Shown here: piece by piece, positions 1-9,134 of the stretch
Layout: every line of letters begins with the position of its first letter
Numbering within the stretch: the first letter of the stretch is position 1
Assembly: GCF_013031355.1 (NCBI RefSeq)
Contig: NZ_WPZO01000004.1
Span: 186,001 to 250,000, forward strand
Origin: Ruegeria arenilitoris
GTDB taxonomy: Bacteria; Pseudomonadota; Alphaproteobacteria; Rhodobacterales; Rhodobacteraceae
Direction: 5' to 3'
Length of the DNA stretch: 64,000 nt
Made by a program: the position numbers and the translations under genes
Notes under the pieces: generated by a model
Seen by the model: only the letters and a program-made list of their open reading frames with translations
What the model was told of the DNA's origin: nothing
Database searches by the model: none

Positions 1-969
1 AAAGCCCGCAGTTTCCTCCACCACCACGGGGGCTTCGACAACTGGTTCTTCAAGATTTGCAACGTATTCGCTGATTGACCTGCGCTGGGGAAAGATACGC
101 GAAGCGCTGTTTTGCCCAACGGGTTGAAGTGTCGACACGCTAAGCCTGACGTCCTGCCAGTTCTCGCCGGTCTCCTGCGTCACCAGAACGCGTCGGTCGA
201 TCCGAACTTCGGGCGTGTCTGTGGTCTTCAGATCAAATTCGTATCCGGGTTGCCAGTCCGCGTTGTAGAAATCGATATAAGACAGGGAAATAGCGCCCTC
301 GGACGCTGCTTTGGCAGTGACGTCCACGGCGATGAACAGTCGCTCGTCCGTTTCTGGCAGCAAGGCAGCCAAATCGGCTTGAGCTGCGTTCAGTTGCTCT
401 TCCAGATCGACCAGTTTCTCTTCGATTTTGCGTGCTTCGATTTCGGCGGTTTGCGCAGTGTTCTCGGCGTTCAGAGATTCTTCTCCAACCATTTGGGCGA
501 TGTTGCGCAGGTTTTCAGCATCTGAACCTGCCAGACCCTCGTTCCGACCCAGATTGGACAGGAATGCGATCTTATGGCGGGCCGCCTCGGCCCTGAGCCG
601 CGCAGTTTCGGCCCTGTCCTCTACGGTCGCGATCTGGTTTTCGATATCGGTGACGCGATCCTCGGCCTGTTTGACCTCATCGCTGACGTAGTCGTGCCAC
701 GGTACATCATCTCCGCGAATAATAAGCGCGGATCGGCTGAGCCCATCGGCCTGAACCTGCATCGTTGACAACTGGGTATCCGGATCACTGGCCGGGACGC
801 CCAACAGTACCAGCCGATGTGTGCCTGCAGGGATCGAATAGGTTCCGGTTCGAAGAACTTCGACTCCTTGTGGGTATACTGTCACTTCGCTGACTTTGGT
901 GTCGATTGTGAATGTTTCGGCAGACAGCAACGTCGGCGCAAGCGCCAACAGATAAAACAGGTTTTTCAT
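1..969 (-). CDS. DUF4139 (mucoidy inhibitor MuiA-like) protein, C-terminus beyond window
   Basis: Read on the minus strand, an uninterrupted frame begins at ATG 969-967 (MKNLFYLLALAPTLLSAE) and runs off the left edge. The start is a signal peptide, so the protein is exported. The next segment has the MuiA family pattern (YPQGVEVLRTG, GTHRLVLLGVP). A long coiled coil follows at about residues 95-205, then a beta-rich DUF4139 start (YIDFYNADWQPGYEF, VTQETGENW). The biochemical role of the family is unknown; the name comes from suppression of mucoidy. It lies downstream of asd but is separated from it by a terminator, so it probably has its own promoter. The N-terminal half is complete; the rest is not visible. 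Confidence 0.8.
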   Translation of the reverse strand, partial: MKNLFYLLALAPTLLSAETFTIDTKVSEVTVYPQGVEVLRTGTYSIPAGTHRLVLLGVPASDPDTQLSTMQVQADGLSRSALIIRGDDVPWHDYVSDEVKQAEDRVTDIENQIATVEDRAETARLRAEAARHKIAFLSNLGRNEGLAGSDAENLRNIAQMVGEESLNAENTAQTAEIEARKIEEKLVDLEEQLNAAQADLAALLPETDERLFIAVDVTAKAASEGAISLSYIDFYNADWQPGYEFDLKTTDTPEVRIDRRVLVTQETGENWQDVRLSVSTLQPVGQNSASRIFPQRRSISEYVANLEEPVVEAPVVVEETAGF

Positions 970-1043
970 AAGTGCTCGCAGAGAAATGGTTCCGGCTTCC
1001 CGCAAGGGTTGCAGGCGCTTCATTTCACTACAAGAAAAAGAAA

Positions 1044-1070
1044 AAGGGCCACCCGAATTTGGTGGCCCTT
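1044..1070 (-). terminator. Rho-independent terminator of asd
   Basis: A 10-bp stem (AAGGGCCACC paired with GGTGGCCCTT, 7-nt loop) sits 24 bases past the asd stop. On the minus strand it is followed by a T-rich run (TTTTTCTTTTTCTT). Confidence 0.85.
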
Positions 1071-1093
1071 GTGGCATTTCAGTTGGAAGGGGG

Positions 1094-2116
1094 TCAGCCC
1101 TTTTTCAGAACCTCACGGCCCAGCAGTTCGGCAATCTGAACCGCGTTCAGGGCGGCACCCTTGCGCAGGTTGTCCGAGACACACCACAGGTTGATGCCGT
1201 TTTCAACGGTTGAATCCTGGCGGATGCGGCTGATGAACGTGGCGAAGTCGCCCGCGCATTCGATCGGCGAGACGTAGCCACCGGGTTCGCGTTTGTCGAT
1301 CACCATGATGCCTGGTGCCTCGCGCAGGATGTCGCGGGCTTCGTCTTCGTCCAGGAATTCTTCGAACTCGATGTTCACGGCCTCGGAGTGGCCGACGAAG
1401 ACCGGAACGCGGACGCAGGTTGCGGTGACCTTGATCGACGGATCGATGATCTTCTTGGTCTCGACAACCATCTTCCACTCTTCCTTGGTCGAGCCGTCTT
1501 CCATGAAGACGTCGATCTGCGGAATGACGTTGAAGGCGATCTGCTTCTGGAACTTGTTCGGCGGCACGTCCGTTGTGGGGTTGTAGACCGCTTTGGTCTG
1601 ATCCCACAGCTCGTCCATGCCATCCTTACCGGCACCCGAAACCGACTGATAGGTCGACACGACAACGCGCTTGATCTTGGCACGGTCGTGCAGCGGCTTC
1701 AGCGCGACAACCATCTGCGCGGTCGAGCAGTTGGGGTTGGCGATGATGTTCTTGTTTTTGTAGTCGTGGATCGCCTGCGGATTACACTCCGGCACGATCA
1801 GCGGAATGTCCGGGTCATAGCGGTAGAGCGACGAGTTATCGATCACCACGCAGCCAGCGGCCGCCGCCTTGGGGGCGTAAACCTTGGTTGCGTCCGAGCC
1901 GATGGCGAACAACGCCATGTCCCAGCCGGTGAAATCGAAGGTGTCGATGTCCTGGGTAGTCAGTGTCTTGTCGCCAAAGCTAACTTCTGTGCCCAGCGAA
2001 CGACGGCTTGCCAGAGCGGCAATTTCATCGACCGGGAACTGGCGTTCCGCCAGGATGTTCAGCATTTCGCGGCCCACGTTACCCGTGGCGCCGGCGACAA
2101 CGACGCGATAGCCCAT
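1094..2116 (-). CDS. asd: Aspartate-semialdehyde dehydrogenase
   Basis: Reduces L-aspartyl-4-phosphate to L-aspartate 4-semialdehyde with NADPH in the cytosol, the branch point to lysine/diaminopimelate, threonine and methionine. At 340 residues it has the normal length. The N-terminal Rossmann motif is GATGNVGREM (residues 9-18). The active-site cysteine lies in NPNCSTAQ (Cys130), and SVSGAGKDGMDEL is the typical segment after it. It is transcribed alone: a 111-base gap separates it from the glycosyltransferase gene upstream, and a strong terminator follows. Its product feeds the pathway that contains DapF, encoded later in this window. Confidence 0.97.
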   Translation of the reverse strand: MGYRVVVAGATGNVGREMLNILAERQFPVDEIAALASRRSLGTEVSFGDKTLTTQDIDTFDFTGWDMALFAIGSDATKVYAPKAAAAGCVVIDNSSLYRYDPDIPLIVPECNPQAIHDYKNKNIIANPNCSTAQMVVALKPLHDRAKIKRVVVSTYQSVSGAGKDGMDELWDQTKAVYNPTTDVPPNKFQKQIAFNVIPQIDVFMEDGSTKEEWKMVVETKKIIDPSIKVTATCVRVPVFVGHSEAVNIEFEEFLDEDEARDILREAPGIMVIDKREPGGYVSPIECAGDFATFISRIRQDSTVENGINLWCVSDNLRKGAALNAVQIAELLGREVLKKG

Positions 2117-2227
2117 TTCATGTCTCCAAAGTTAAGGACGCGCGTTCATAGCTGCGTTGCGGCAAAGAAAAAAGAGTTTTCGGGGTTTATTTGCCGCAAT
2201 GACGCCGATTTTACGCTGCAAATGGCA

Positions 2228-3262
2228 TCAGGCGTCGTTCAGAAGCTTCTCGTAGAGCGCCACAAGGGTTCTGGCCTCGCCGTTGATGTCGAAATTCTGT
2301 TCGACATGCGCGCGGGCGGCGATGCCAGATTGCGTCAGGGAATCGCGGTTCGCGAGCATGTCGGCGGCAGCATCAGCCAGGGCGGGGATATCACCGGGTT
2401 TCACCACGCGACCCAGCGACGGGTCGGTGACGATCTCGGAAAACGCGCCGACATCGGTGGCCACAACCGGCACGCCGCAGGCCATTGCTTCCAACGGAGT
2501 AAGCCCGAATCCCTCCCACCGTTGCGGGGCGATGAACAGGTCCAGTACCTGGTACCATTCAGCGATCTGATCGACGGTGACCTCGGGCATGAACAGGATA
2601 CGGTCGGACAGGCCCGCCTTGGCGACCTTGTCTTGCAGCTCGGCCAAAAAACCAGTGTGTTTCTCGGTGGCGCGGCCCATGACGATGCCGTGCACGTCGT
2701 CAAAGCGGCCACACAGGTCGATCATCGCGTCGACAAAAGCGTCGGTGCCTTTCTGGTGACGAATGCGGCCGTAACAGCCCAGCAGCAGGCCATCGGGCAG
2801 GCCCAGTCGGGCACGCACCGCCGCTTTGTTTTCGGGCGGGGTGAAATCCTGCAGGTTGATGCCATGCATGATCACCTGCGCGTCCCGTTCCAGATACCCG
2901 GCGGTTTTGCGAGAGGTGGCGACCACCGCGTCCATCTTCTCGATCAGCCACTTGGTGTAACCGGTATGCGCCCGCTGCGAGGCGCTGGTGAACAGCAGTT
3001 TCAGCCTCAGCCGCAGGACGTTGCGCAGGAACAGGCCCAGCAGCATCTCGGTATTGCGGCGGGCGTGCCAGACGCGCTTGGTTTTGCGTGACAGAAAAGG
3101 CAGGCGGCCCAGCGGGATATGCGGGATGTCTTCGGGCAGGCCCGGCCCGGTCGCGGCGATGTCGATCCACTGCACTTGCAGCGGCACCAGCCGGGCAATC
3201 GTCGCGGTCACGCCCGAAAGCCGGCGTTTCAGATTGGGGGCAATGACGCGCGGGTCGGACAT
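2228..3262 (-). CDS. Family 4 glycosyltransferase (LpcC-like)
   Basis: A GT-B fold, GT4-type glycosyltransferase of 344 residues. The C-terminal donor-binding domain shows GCYGRIRHQKGTDAFVDAM and the E-x7-E signature region EGFGLTPLEAMACGVPVVATDVG. It probably transfers a sugar from a nucleotide donor to lipopolysaccharide core; rhizobial LpcC mannosyltransferase has this size and architecture, but the substrate is inferred. I chose ATG 3262 because AGGAG lies just upstream and the longer frame would run into the MFS gene. That gene ends 23 bases upstream on the same strand, so the two are probably co-transcribed. Confidence 0.85.
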   Translation of the reverse strand: MSDPRVIAPNLKRRLSGVTATIARLVPLQVQWIDIAATGPGLPEDIPHIPLGRLPFLSRKTKRVWHARRNTEMLLGLFLRNVLRLRLKLLFTSASQRAHTGYTKWLIEKMDAVVATSRKTAGYLERDAQVIMHGINLQDFTPPENKAAVRARLGLPDGLLLGCYGRIRHQKGTDAFVDAMIDLCGRFDDVHGIVMGRATEKHTGFLAELQDKVAKAGLSDRILFMPEVTVDQIAEWYQVLDLFIAPQRWEGFGLTPLEAMACGVPVVATDVGAFSEIVTDPSLGRVVKPGDIPALADAAADMLANRDSLTQSGIAARAHVEQNFDINGEARTLVALYEKLLNDA

Positions 3263-3285
3263 GGGCTCTCCTGACGGTTCCAGCG

Positions 3286-4458
3286 TCAGTCGACGCTGTC
3301 GCGGCTGAATAGATAGATCACGCAACCAATGGCAAGCGTGACCGCGAAAAAGCCGAATATCGCTGTGTAGGGCGCGGTCGGGCTGATGTCCACTGTGGCC
3401 GCATGGATGCGCCCCGTGACGAATTGCGCGATGCCAACGCCGCCAATGCCAAAGAGGTTCAGCAGGGTCATGCCACGCCCCACCAGATGCGGGGCCACAA
3501 AGGCGCGGCCATGAGCCATGATGACCGGAAAGCTGGCCCCCATGAAGCCAATCACCGCCATCAGCACCACCGACAGCCAGACCGCGCTGTCGACCCACAG
3601 GCACAGCAACACCAGCGCCCCCGTGCCCAGCGCATTGCCGCCGAAGATCACCCATTTCCGCGTGCCCAGCATCCGGTCAAGGGGACCATAGGCGAATGTT
3701 CCGGCAATCATTGCGGCCCCCATGATCAGCGTCGCCGTACCAATCTGGGTGGTGCTGAGGGCGAAGATATCGCTCAGATACGGCCCGGCCCACAGCCCAC
3801 GTGTGGCCGCCGCGGGCGCATAGGCCACCAGCATCAGCGGCAGGATCGCCCAAAGCGCGGGTTCTTTCAGCAAGTCCAGTACCGATCCCCGGTGCTCGGT
3901 CTCAACCCGTTTGGGGTCATGCACGGTGACCCAGATGCCCAGTGCGATCGTCCCTGAGAACAACGCCAGCACCCACATCGTCGCACGCCATCCCATCAGC
4001 TCGACCGCCAGCGCGGTGGGGTAGGAGGCCACGAGATTGCCTACTGAACCCACGCCCAGCATCACCGCGGCCAGCGTCGCAAACCGTGCGGGCGGGTATT
4101 CCCGCGCAAAGATGTAGTAAGACGCCATCAGCACCGGAGAGCACCCGACCCCGATCAACCCCATTGCGATGGCAATGTGAAACGGCGTGCTGGCCACGGC
4201 GAACAACGCCGCACCGCCCGCGCCACCGACCAGCAACAAAACCGCTGCTGTCAGGCGCGGCCCGATCTGATCCAGTGCCCAGCCCACCGGCAACTGCATG
4301 GCGGCAAAGACCAGAAACCAAAGCCCCGAGGCAAAGGCCAGATCCTCGGGCGTGGCGCCGATATCGCGGCCCAGATCAACGCTCAGCACCGCCAGAAAGG
4401 CGCGAAAGAACTGGCTGAGCACATAGCCCAGGCACAAGACCACCAGACCTGCCTTCAT
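3286..4458 (-). CDS. Major facilitator superfamily transporter
   Basis: A 390-residue inner-membrane protein with about 12 hydrophobic helices. It has an MFS loop 2-3 motif (GWALDQIGPRLT, near residues 58-69) and a related repeat in the second half (GPLDRMLGTRKW). The substrate cannot be told from sequence. It starts 142 bases from the divergent DUF3095 gene and is followed closely by the glycosyltransferase gene, which suggests a two-gene unit. The opening MKAGLVVLCLGYVLSQF runs straight into helix 1. Confidence 0.85.
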   Translation of the reverse strand: MKAGLVVLCLGYVLSQFFRAFLAVLSVDLGRDIGATPEDLAFASGLWFLVFAAMQLPVGWALDQIGPRLTAAVLLLVGGAGGAALFAVASTPFHIAIAMGLIGVGCSPVLMASYYIFAREYPPARFATLAAVMLGVGSVGNLVASYPTALAVELMGWRATMWVLALFSGTIALGIWVTVHDPKRVETEHRGSVLDLLKEPALWAILPLMLVAYAPAAATRGLWAGPYLSDIFALSTTQIGTATLIMGAAMIAGTFAYGPLDRMLGTRKWVIFGGNALGTGALVLLCLWVDSAVWLSVVLMAVIGFMGASFPVIMAHGRAFVAPHLVGRGMTLLNLFGIGGVGIAQFVTGRIHAATVDISPTAPYTAIFGFFAVTLAIGCVIYLFSRDSVD

Positions 4459-4600
4459 GAACTGCCCCTTCCTCCCCCGGTTGTGCGGAAATGCTTGGCA
4501 CGTCCCGGTGCGTCACACAAGCTTGTGTGCTATACTGTTTTCACCGGACAGCGTTCACATTCGGGCTATCTATTGCGATACCCATCACCCCGAGGTGCCG

Positions 4601-5743
4601 ATGAAAGACGCACAGGCCGCCTTTTATGACAGCCTTCCCCTACAGCGGGACTTCACCAGCCTGGCGCAGCCAGCGCGGTTTACAGCCGTGCCGAGTGATT
4701 GGGCACTGGGTGTGGCCGATATCGTCGATTCCACCGGTGAGATTGCGCGGGGCCGCTACAAGACCGTCAACATGGTCGGCGCTGCGGTGATCTCGGCCAT
4801 GATCAACGCGCTGAAAGGGCAGGAGTTTCCCTATGTCTTCGGCGGTGATGGCGCAGGCTTTGCCATCCCCGCAAGCGCCGTCGACACCGCCCGCACGGTG
4901 CTGGCTGAGCTGCGGCGCTGGGCTGAGGAAGAGTTTGGGATCACGTTGCGCGGTGCGTTGGTGCCGGTATCCGAAATCCGTCTGGCGGGCCGGGATTTGC
5001 GGGTGGCGCGTTATGCCCCCTCGGACGGTGTGGATTACGCCATGTTCTCTGGCGGGGGTCTGGTCTGGGCCGAAGCGCAGATGAAATCCGGTGCGTTCGA
5101 GGTGCCGCCCTCTGATCCGGGCGCGCTGCCTGATCTGACCGGCCTGTCCTGCCGCTGGTCCAACAGCAAGGCGCGTCATGGTCAGATCGTCTCGTTGGTG
5201 ATCCAGCCGACGCAAAAAGCAACCGAGAGCGATTTTGCCGATCTGGCGCGATCGGTTCTGACCGCTTCGGAACGGTTGGAGCGTGCAGGCCACCCGGTGC
5301 CGGAAAACGGTCCGCCGATCAGCTGGCCGCCGCCGGATGTCGAGTTGGACGCCCGTGTCTCGCGCGCGGGGCGCAACCTGTTTGGGCAGAGGGTCAAGCT
5401 GTTAGGGCAAAACCTGCTGATCGCGCTGTTGTTCAAAACCGGCAAGCGGTTGGGCGAGTTCGATCCCGGTCACTACAAACACATGGTCAGCCGCAATGCT
5501 GATTTCCGCAAGTTCGATGACGGGCTGAAGATGACGCTGGATTGCGATCCGGCCACGCTCAAGCAAATCAGGATCATGCTGGAACAAGCGCGTGAACAGG
5601 GCAAGGTCCGCTATGGGCTGCACGCACAGGACGAGGCGATGATGACCTGCTTTGTGCCCTCGGCCATGCGGGACGACCATGTGCATTTCGTCGACGGGGC
5701 CTCGGGGGGATACGCGCAGGCCGCTGCCGCGATGCAGGGTTAG
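4601..5743 (+). CDS. DUF3095 protein, class III nucleotidyl cyclase-like
   Basis: A 380-residue protein with the DUF3095 pattern. Two acidic motifs resemble the metal sites of class III adenylate/guanylate cyclases: VADIVDSTGEIARGRYK near residues 35-51 and VFGGDGAGFAIP near 77-88. A nucleotidyl-cyclase fold is therefore likely, but no activity is established here. The C-terminal part (KRLGEFDPGHYKHMVSRNADFRKFDDGLKMTLDC) is the usual second segment of the family. I chose ATG 4601, preceded by GAGGTG, over an upstream in-frame start that would lie in the divergent promoter region. It converges with the aldolase gene, with only 4 bases between stops. Confidence 0.75.
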   Translation: MKDAQAAFYDSLPLQRDFTSLAQPARFTAVPSDWALGVADIVDSTGEIARGRYKTVNMVGAAVISAMINALKGQEFPYVFGGDGAGFAIPASAVDTARTVLAELRRWAEEEFGITLRGALVPVSEIRLAGRDLRVARYAPSDGVDYAMFSGGGLVWAEAQMKSGAFEVPPSDPGALPDLTGLSCRWSNSKARHGQIVSLVIQPTQKATESDFADLARSVLTASERLERAGHPVPENGPPISWPPPDVELDARVSRAGRNLFGQRVKLLGQNLLIALLFKTGKRLGEFDPGHYKHMVSRNADFRKFDDGLKMTLDCDPATLKQIRIMLEQAREQGKVRYGLHAQDEAMMTCFVPSAMRDDHVHFVDGASGGYAQAAAAMQG

Positions 5744-5747
5744 GGCG

Positions 5748-6518
5748 TTATTTTGCCTTCCATTTTGCCGACAACGCCCGCGCGGCTTGCGCCAGCAGCA
5801 TCACATCGATCCCCACCGCCAGAAACTGGGCGCCCATGTCCAGATAGGCTTGATTGGCCTCGTCATCGGTGCCCAGTATGCCGGGCGCTTTACCCGCGGC
5901 TTTGATCCGGGTGATGGCATCGGCGATGGTGGCGCGCACCTCGGGGGCGGCGCTGTTGCCCTGAAAACCCATGTCGGTAGACAGGTCCGCCGGGCCGATG
6001 AAGACGCCATCGACGCCATCGACCTGCAGAATATCGTCCAGCGCGGCTATCCCGGCGCGGTTTTCGACCTGCACCAGCAGACAAATCTGTTCATCGGCGG
6101 TCTGAATGTAATCCGCGACTGATCCATAGCCTGTGGCCCGCGCTGCCCCGGCTCCGACCCCGCGCAGCCCTTCGGGCGGATAGCGGCAGGCGCTAACCAG
6201 CTCGCGTGCTTGCTCGGCGCTATTGACCATCGGCACCAGAATGGTCTGCGCGCCGATATCCAGCACCATCTTGATCAGTGCCGTATCGCCCACCGGCACC
6301 CGCACCACCGGGTGCGAGGGGCTGGCCGCCAGTGCAATCAACTGATCCCGCAGCGAACGGATGTCATTCGGTGCGTGTTCCCCATCCACCACCAGCCAGT
6401 CGAAGCCGGCGGTGCCCATGATTTCGGCCGCGACGGGTTCGGCAAAGCTGCTCCAGCAACCGATCAGGCGATCGCCTTTTGTTAGAGCCTGTTTGAACGT
6501 GTTTGTGGGCGCAGCCAT
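5748..6518 (-). CDS. HpcH/HpaI family aldolase
   Basis: A 256-residue class II pyruvate aldolase of the HpcH/HpaI (2,4-dihydroxyhept-2-ene-1,7-dioate aldolase) family. It has the divalent-metal and pyruvate-site segment GFDWLVVDGEHAPNDIRSL (about residues 37-55), plus VQVENRAGIAALDDI and GVFIGPADLSTDMGF. The family cleaves 4-hydroxy-2-oxo acids to pyruvate and an aldehyde; the exact substrate is inferred. I chose ATG 6518, behind AGAGG, rather than the longer frame that overlaps the decarboxylase gene. It begins 10 bases after that gene ends, so the two form one transcript. A nearby HpaR-type regulator and FAH hydrolase fit a homoprotocatechuate-like pathway. Confidence 0.9.
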   Translation of the reverse strand: MAAPTNTFKQALTKGDRLIGCWSSFAEPVAAEIMGTAGFDWLVVDGEHAPNDIRSLRDQLIALAASPSHPVVRVPVGDTALIKMVLDIGAQTILVPMVNSAEQARELVSACRYPPEGLRGVGAGAARATGYGSVADYIQTADEQICLLVQVENRAGIAALDDILQVDGVDGVFIGPADLSTDMGFQGNSAAPEVRATIADAITRIKAAGKAPGILGTDDEANQAYLDMGAQFLAVGIDVMLLAQAARALSAKWKAK

Positions 6519-6528
6519 TTGGGAACCT

Positions 6529-7941
6529 CTAAGACAGGGAGCGGGCGATTTCGGTGATGACATCATAGGCCATGCGAACGTCATCCTCTGTGGTTTCGAA
6601 CTGACCGGCCTGAAAGCGGATCACAAGATCGCCATCGACACGGGTTTGGGTCAGATAGATGCGGCCATCATCGTTGATCGCATCGACCAGGCGCAAGTTC
6701 AGATCGTCCAAATCGGTATGTCCCTCAGGCGTATAGCGGAAAGTCCACAGCGACCACATCGGCGGGGTGACAATATGGAAGTCCGGCTCGGCCGCCAACC
6801 GATCATGCAGGTCGGTGGACCAGTTCACATGGTTGCGCAGCCGTTTGCGCAGCCCCTCCAACCCATAGGCGCGCAGTACGAACCACAGTTTCAGCGCCCG
6901 GAACCGGCGGCCCAGAGGCACTGACCATTCGGAATAGTTGATAATCCCGTCCTTACCGTGGGTCTTGAGGTATTCCGGGCTGATCGCCAGCGTCTGCACC
7001 AGATCATCGGGGTTTTTCAGGAAATGCGCGCAGCAGTCGAATTGCACACCCAGCCATTTATGCGGGTTGAACACGATGCTGTCGGCCTGCGCGATCCCGG
7101 GCCAATAGTGGCGGTATTCCGGACAGATCATCGCCGACCCCGCCCAGGCCGCGTCTACATGGGAATACAGCCCGTATTTCTGCGCAATCTTCAGGCATTC
7201 ATCCACCGGATCGGTTGCGCCGGTGCCAGTCCCTCCGACACACAGAATGACGCCTGCGGGCTGCAAACCAAGGTTTAAATCTGCCTGAATCGCCGCTTCC
7301 AGCGCCGCGGGGTCCATGCCGCGCCAGTCGCCCTTGATCGGGATGCGCACCAGATTGTCTTGTCCGATCCCGGCCACCCAGATGGCGCGATCCACCGAAG
7401 TATGCACTTCGGACGAGCAATAGATGCGCAGCGGTTTCTGCCCGAACAATCCCTGCTGGTTGCCCTGCCAGTTCAACGCTCTTTCCCGCATGGTCAGCAC
7501 CGCCGCCAGTGTTGCCGAGGAGGCGGAGTCCTGAATGACGCCGGCAAATCCTTCGGGCAGGTCCAGCGCCTGGCGCAGCCAGTCCATCATCCGCGTTTCC
7601 ATCTCGGTCGCGGCGGGCGAGGTCTGCCACAACATGCATTGCGGCGCTATGGCACTGGTCAGAAACTCGGCCAGAACCGACGGGGGCGACGTGTTCGCAT
7701 TGAAATAGGCAAAGAACCGGGGGTGCTGCCAATGGGTGATACCGGGCATCACGATATCTTCGAAATCGCGAAAGATATCCTCCATCGCCTGTGCCTGTTC
7801 CGGCGGATGGGCGGGCAGGGCGTCCAGAATCTCGCCCGGTTCGGTTCGGGCACGCACCGGTTTGTCACCCACGGTCAGGTGGTAATCCTGCGCCCATTCG
7901 GATATTTTCTTACCCCAGTCGGTGAACTCGTCCCACTTCAT
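6529..7941 (-). CDS. Pyridoxal-phosphate-dependent group II (aromatic amino acid) decarboxylase
   Basis: A 470-residue fold-type I PLP enzyme of the group II decarboxylase family (DOPA, tyrosine, tryptophan or glutamate decarboxylases). Features in order: an N-terminal swap domain (MPGITHWQHPRFFAYFNANTSPPSVLAEFL), the SASSATLAAVLTMRE loop, the VDAAWAGSAMICPEYR strand that binds the PLP ring, and the Schiff-base lysine in FNPHKWLGVQFDC. Closest in style to aromatic L-amino acid decarboxylases, but the substrate is not proven. It heads a two-gene unit with the aldolase. It is divergent from hpaR across a 235-base AT-rich spacer that probably contains both promoters. Confidence 0.9.
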   Translation of the reverse strand: MKWDEFTDWGKKISEWAQDYHLTVGDKPVRARTEPGEILDALPAHPPEQAQAMEDIFRDFEDIVMPGITHWQHPRFFAYFNANTSPPSVLAEFLTSAIAPQCMLWQTSPAATEMETRMMDWLRQALDLPEGFAGVIQDSASSATLAAVLTMRERALNWQGNQQGLFGQKPLRIYCSSEVHTSVDRAIWVAGIGQDNLVRIPIKGDWRGMDPAALEAAIQADLNLGLQPAGVILCVGGTGTGATDPVDECLKIAQKYGLYSHVDAAWAGSAMICPEYRHYWPGIAQADSIVFNPHKWLGVQFDCCAHFLKNPDDLVQTLAISPEYLKTHGKDGIINYSEWSVPLGRRFRALKLWFVLRAYGLEGLRKRLRNHVNWSTDLHDRLAAEPDFHIVTPPMWSLWTFRYTPEGHTDLDDLNLRLVDAINDDGRIYLTQTRVDGDLVIRFQAGQFETTEDDVRMAYDVITEIARSLS

Positions 7942-8176
7942 GCCAATCCTCGGATATCTGTCAGACCCGGATTTGCCCCGGGGTGAGTTTCTTCATTGTG
8001 CCAGTCATGGCGATTAAGCGCCAAAGGTCAATATTAATTGCCATGTTTACTAAATTTGAATTGCATTGGCCCAAAGTGCGCCAATTCGAAAGACTCTAAC
8101 AAGGGCCACAGGTAACATTACAACGAGGAATAGATTGGCCCGTTGCAGTATCGCGTGAATTCGGTGAAAATTCCTT

Positions 8177-8611
8177 ATGACCAATGAAGTACCATTGACG
8201 TCACGTTCATTGCCCATTGCATTACTTCGGGCCAGAGAACGGGTCATGGGGCCCATTCGCAAGATGCTGACGGATGTCGGTGTAACCGAACAGCAATGGC
8301 GCGTGCTTCGCGTCCTGGACGAGGAAGGCCCGCAAGAGCCGACCCATATTGCGGACCGGGCGTGCCTGTTGTTGCCAAGCCTCACCCGCATTCTGCAAAA
8401 GCTCGAGACCAAGGGGCTGATCCGCAGGGAAGTCCACCCGGACGACAAGCGCAGGCAGATCGTCGATATCTCAGCCAAGGGAAGGCAGATTATCCGCGAC
8501 AACATTCAGGTGACGGTCCATCTGGCCGAAGATTTGCGCACCAAGCTGGGCCCGGACCGGCACGAGGCGCTGCTGGACCTGTTGAATGAACTGCGCAATC
8601 TGGAAACGTGA
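8177..8611 (+). CDS. hpaR: MarR-family regulator, HpaR type
   Basis: A 144-residue winged-helix protein matching HpaR, the repressor of homoprotocatechuate catabolism operons. Visible are the MarR helix-turn-helix (TEQQWRVLRVLDEEGPQEPTHIADRACLLLPSLTRILQKLETKGLI) and wing (RREVHPDDKRRQIVDIS). HpaR-type proteins release DNA on binding aromatic acids. Its divergent position beside the decarboxylase-aldolase pair suggests it controls them and itself through the 7942-8176 spacer. An 11-bp GC hairpin follows the stop. Assignment to HpaR rather than another MarR subgroup rests on the overall pattern and neighbours. Confidence 0.8.
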   Translation: MTNEVPLTSRSLPIALLRARERVMGPIRKMLTDVGVTEQQWRVLRVLDEEGPQEPTHIADRACLLLPSLTRILQKLETKGLIRREVHPDDKRRQIVDISAKGRQIIRDNIQVTVHLAEDLRTKLGPDRHEALLDLLNELRNLET

Positions 8612-9134
8612 CGCCCAAAATACGAACCCCGCCGGAGTTAGGCATTCTCTCCGGCGGGGCGGCCAGACGTGTACTGGATTATGTGCCTGGCCCGAGGCCG
8701 GTTGCGTCGAATAGGTCCCGACGGTCCGACCTGCGCTTCAGAAAACGTGCCGGACCGAAATATACCGGCTCTCTGACGCAAAGACTTTGGGGGTAAAGTC
8801 TTAGGCCGTAGTTCTCTGAAGTATTCGCATCCGTTAACGCCGCGTGGTTCGCGGCTTTATGGGATGTCTTCACGTCCAGACGGGTGCATGTTTACCCGCC
8901 GTACCTGTGAGCGGCGGCCAGAGCGCGCCGTACCCCGAGTAACCGGCGTCGTCGCTCTGCCACCCTCCAATTTAGAACTGTTCCGGTGTTTTCCAAGACA
9001 GGGCACCCGGATTGTGAACGGAATTTGCTCAGTTTTTTGTGTTCTGCAGTGCCGGGCGTGCGCAAAACCGGGCGTCTTGTCCCCTCGGATTGCGGCGCTA
9101 AGATGCGGGCTGGCTGAAACAAAAGGGGGCCGCG
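8612..9134. other. Non-coding stretch with three inverted repeats
   Basis: I see no convincing gene in these 523 bases; the open frames lack Shine-Dalgarno sites and family resemblance. There are three inverted repeats: an 11-bp perfect stem at 8627-8637/8649-8659; an 8-bp stem (AAGACTTT/AAAGTCTT, loop GGGGGT) at 8781-8802; and GCCGCG/CGCGGC at 8839-8855 followed by TTTAT. The last bases hold the promoter and leader of the FAH gene. Confidence 0.5.
8627..8659 (+). terminator. GC-rich stem-loop after hpaR, no U-tract
   Basis: A perfect 11-bp stem (CCCCGCCGGAG/CTCCGGCGGGG, 11-nt loop) starts 16 bases after the hpaR stop. No T-run follows, so it may work as a transcript-end stabiliser or an imperfect terminator. 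Confidence 0.5.

Noticed and set aside
112-768. Plus-strand open frames over 112-768
   Set aside because: They run opposite to the DUF4139 gene, whose minus-strand reading has a signal peptide, coiled coil and family motifs across the same DNA.
3263-3655. N-terminal extension of the glycosyltransferase frame to 3655
   Set aside because: It overlaps the MFS gene in another frame and has low-complexity residues; AGGAG before ATG 3262 marks the real start.
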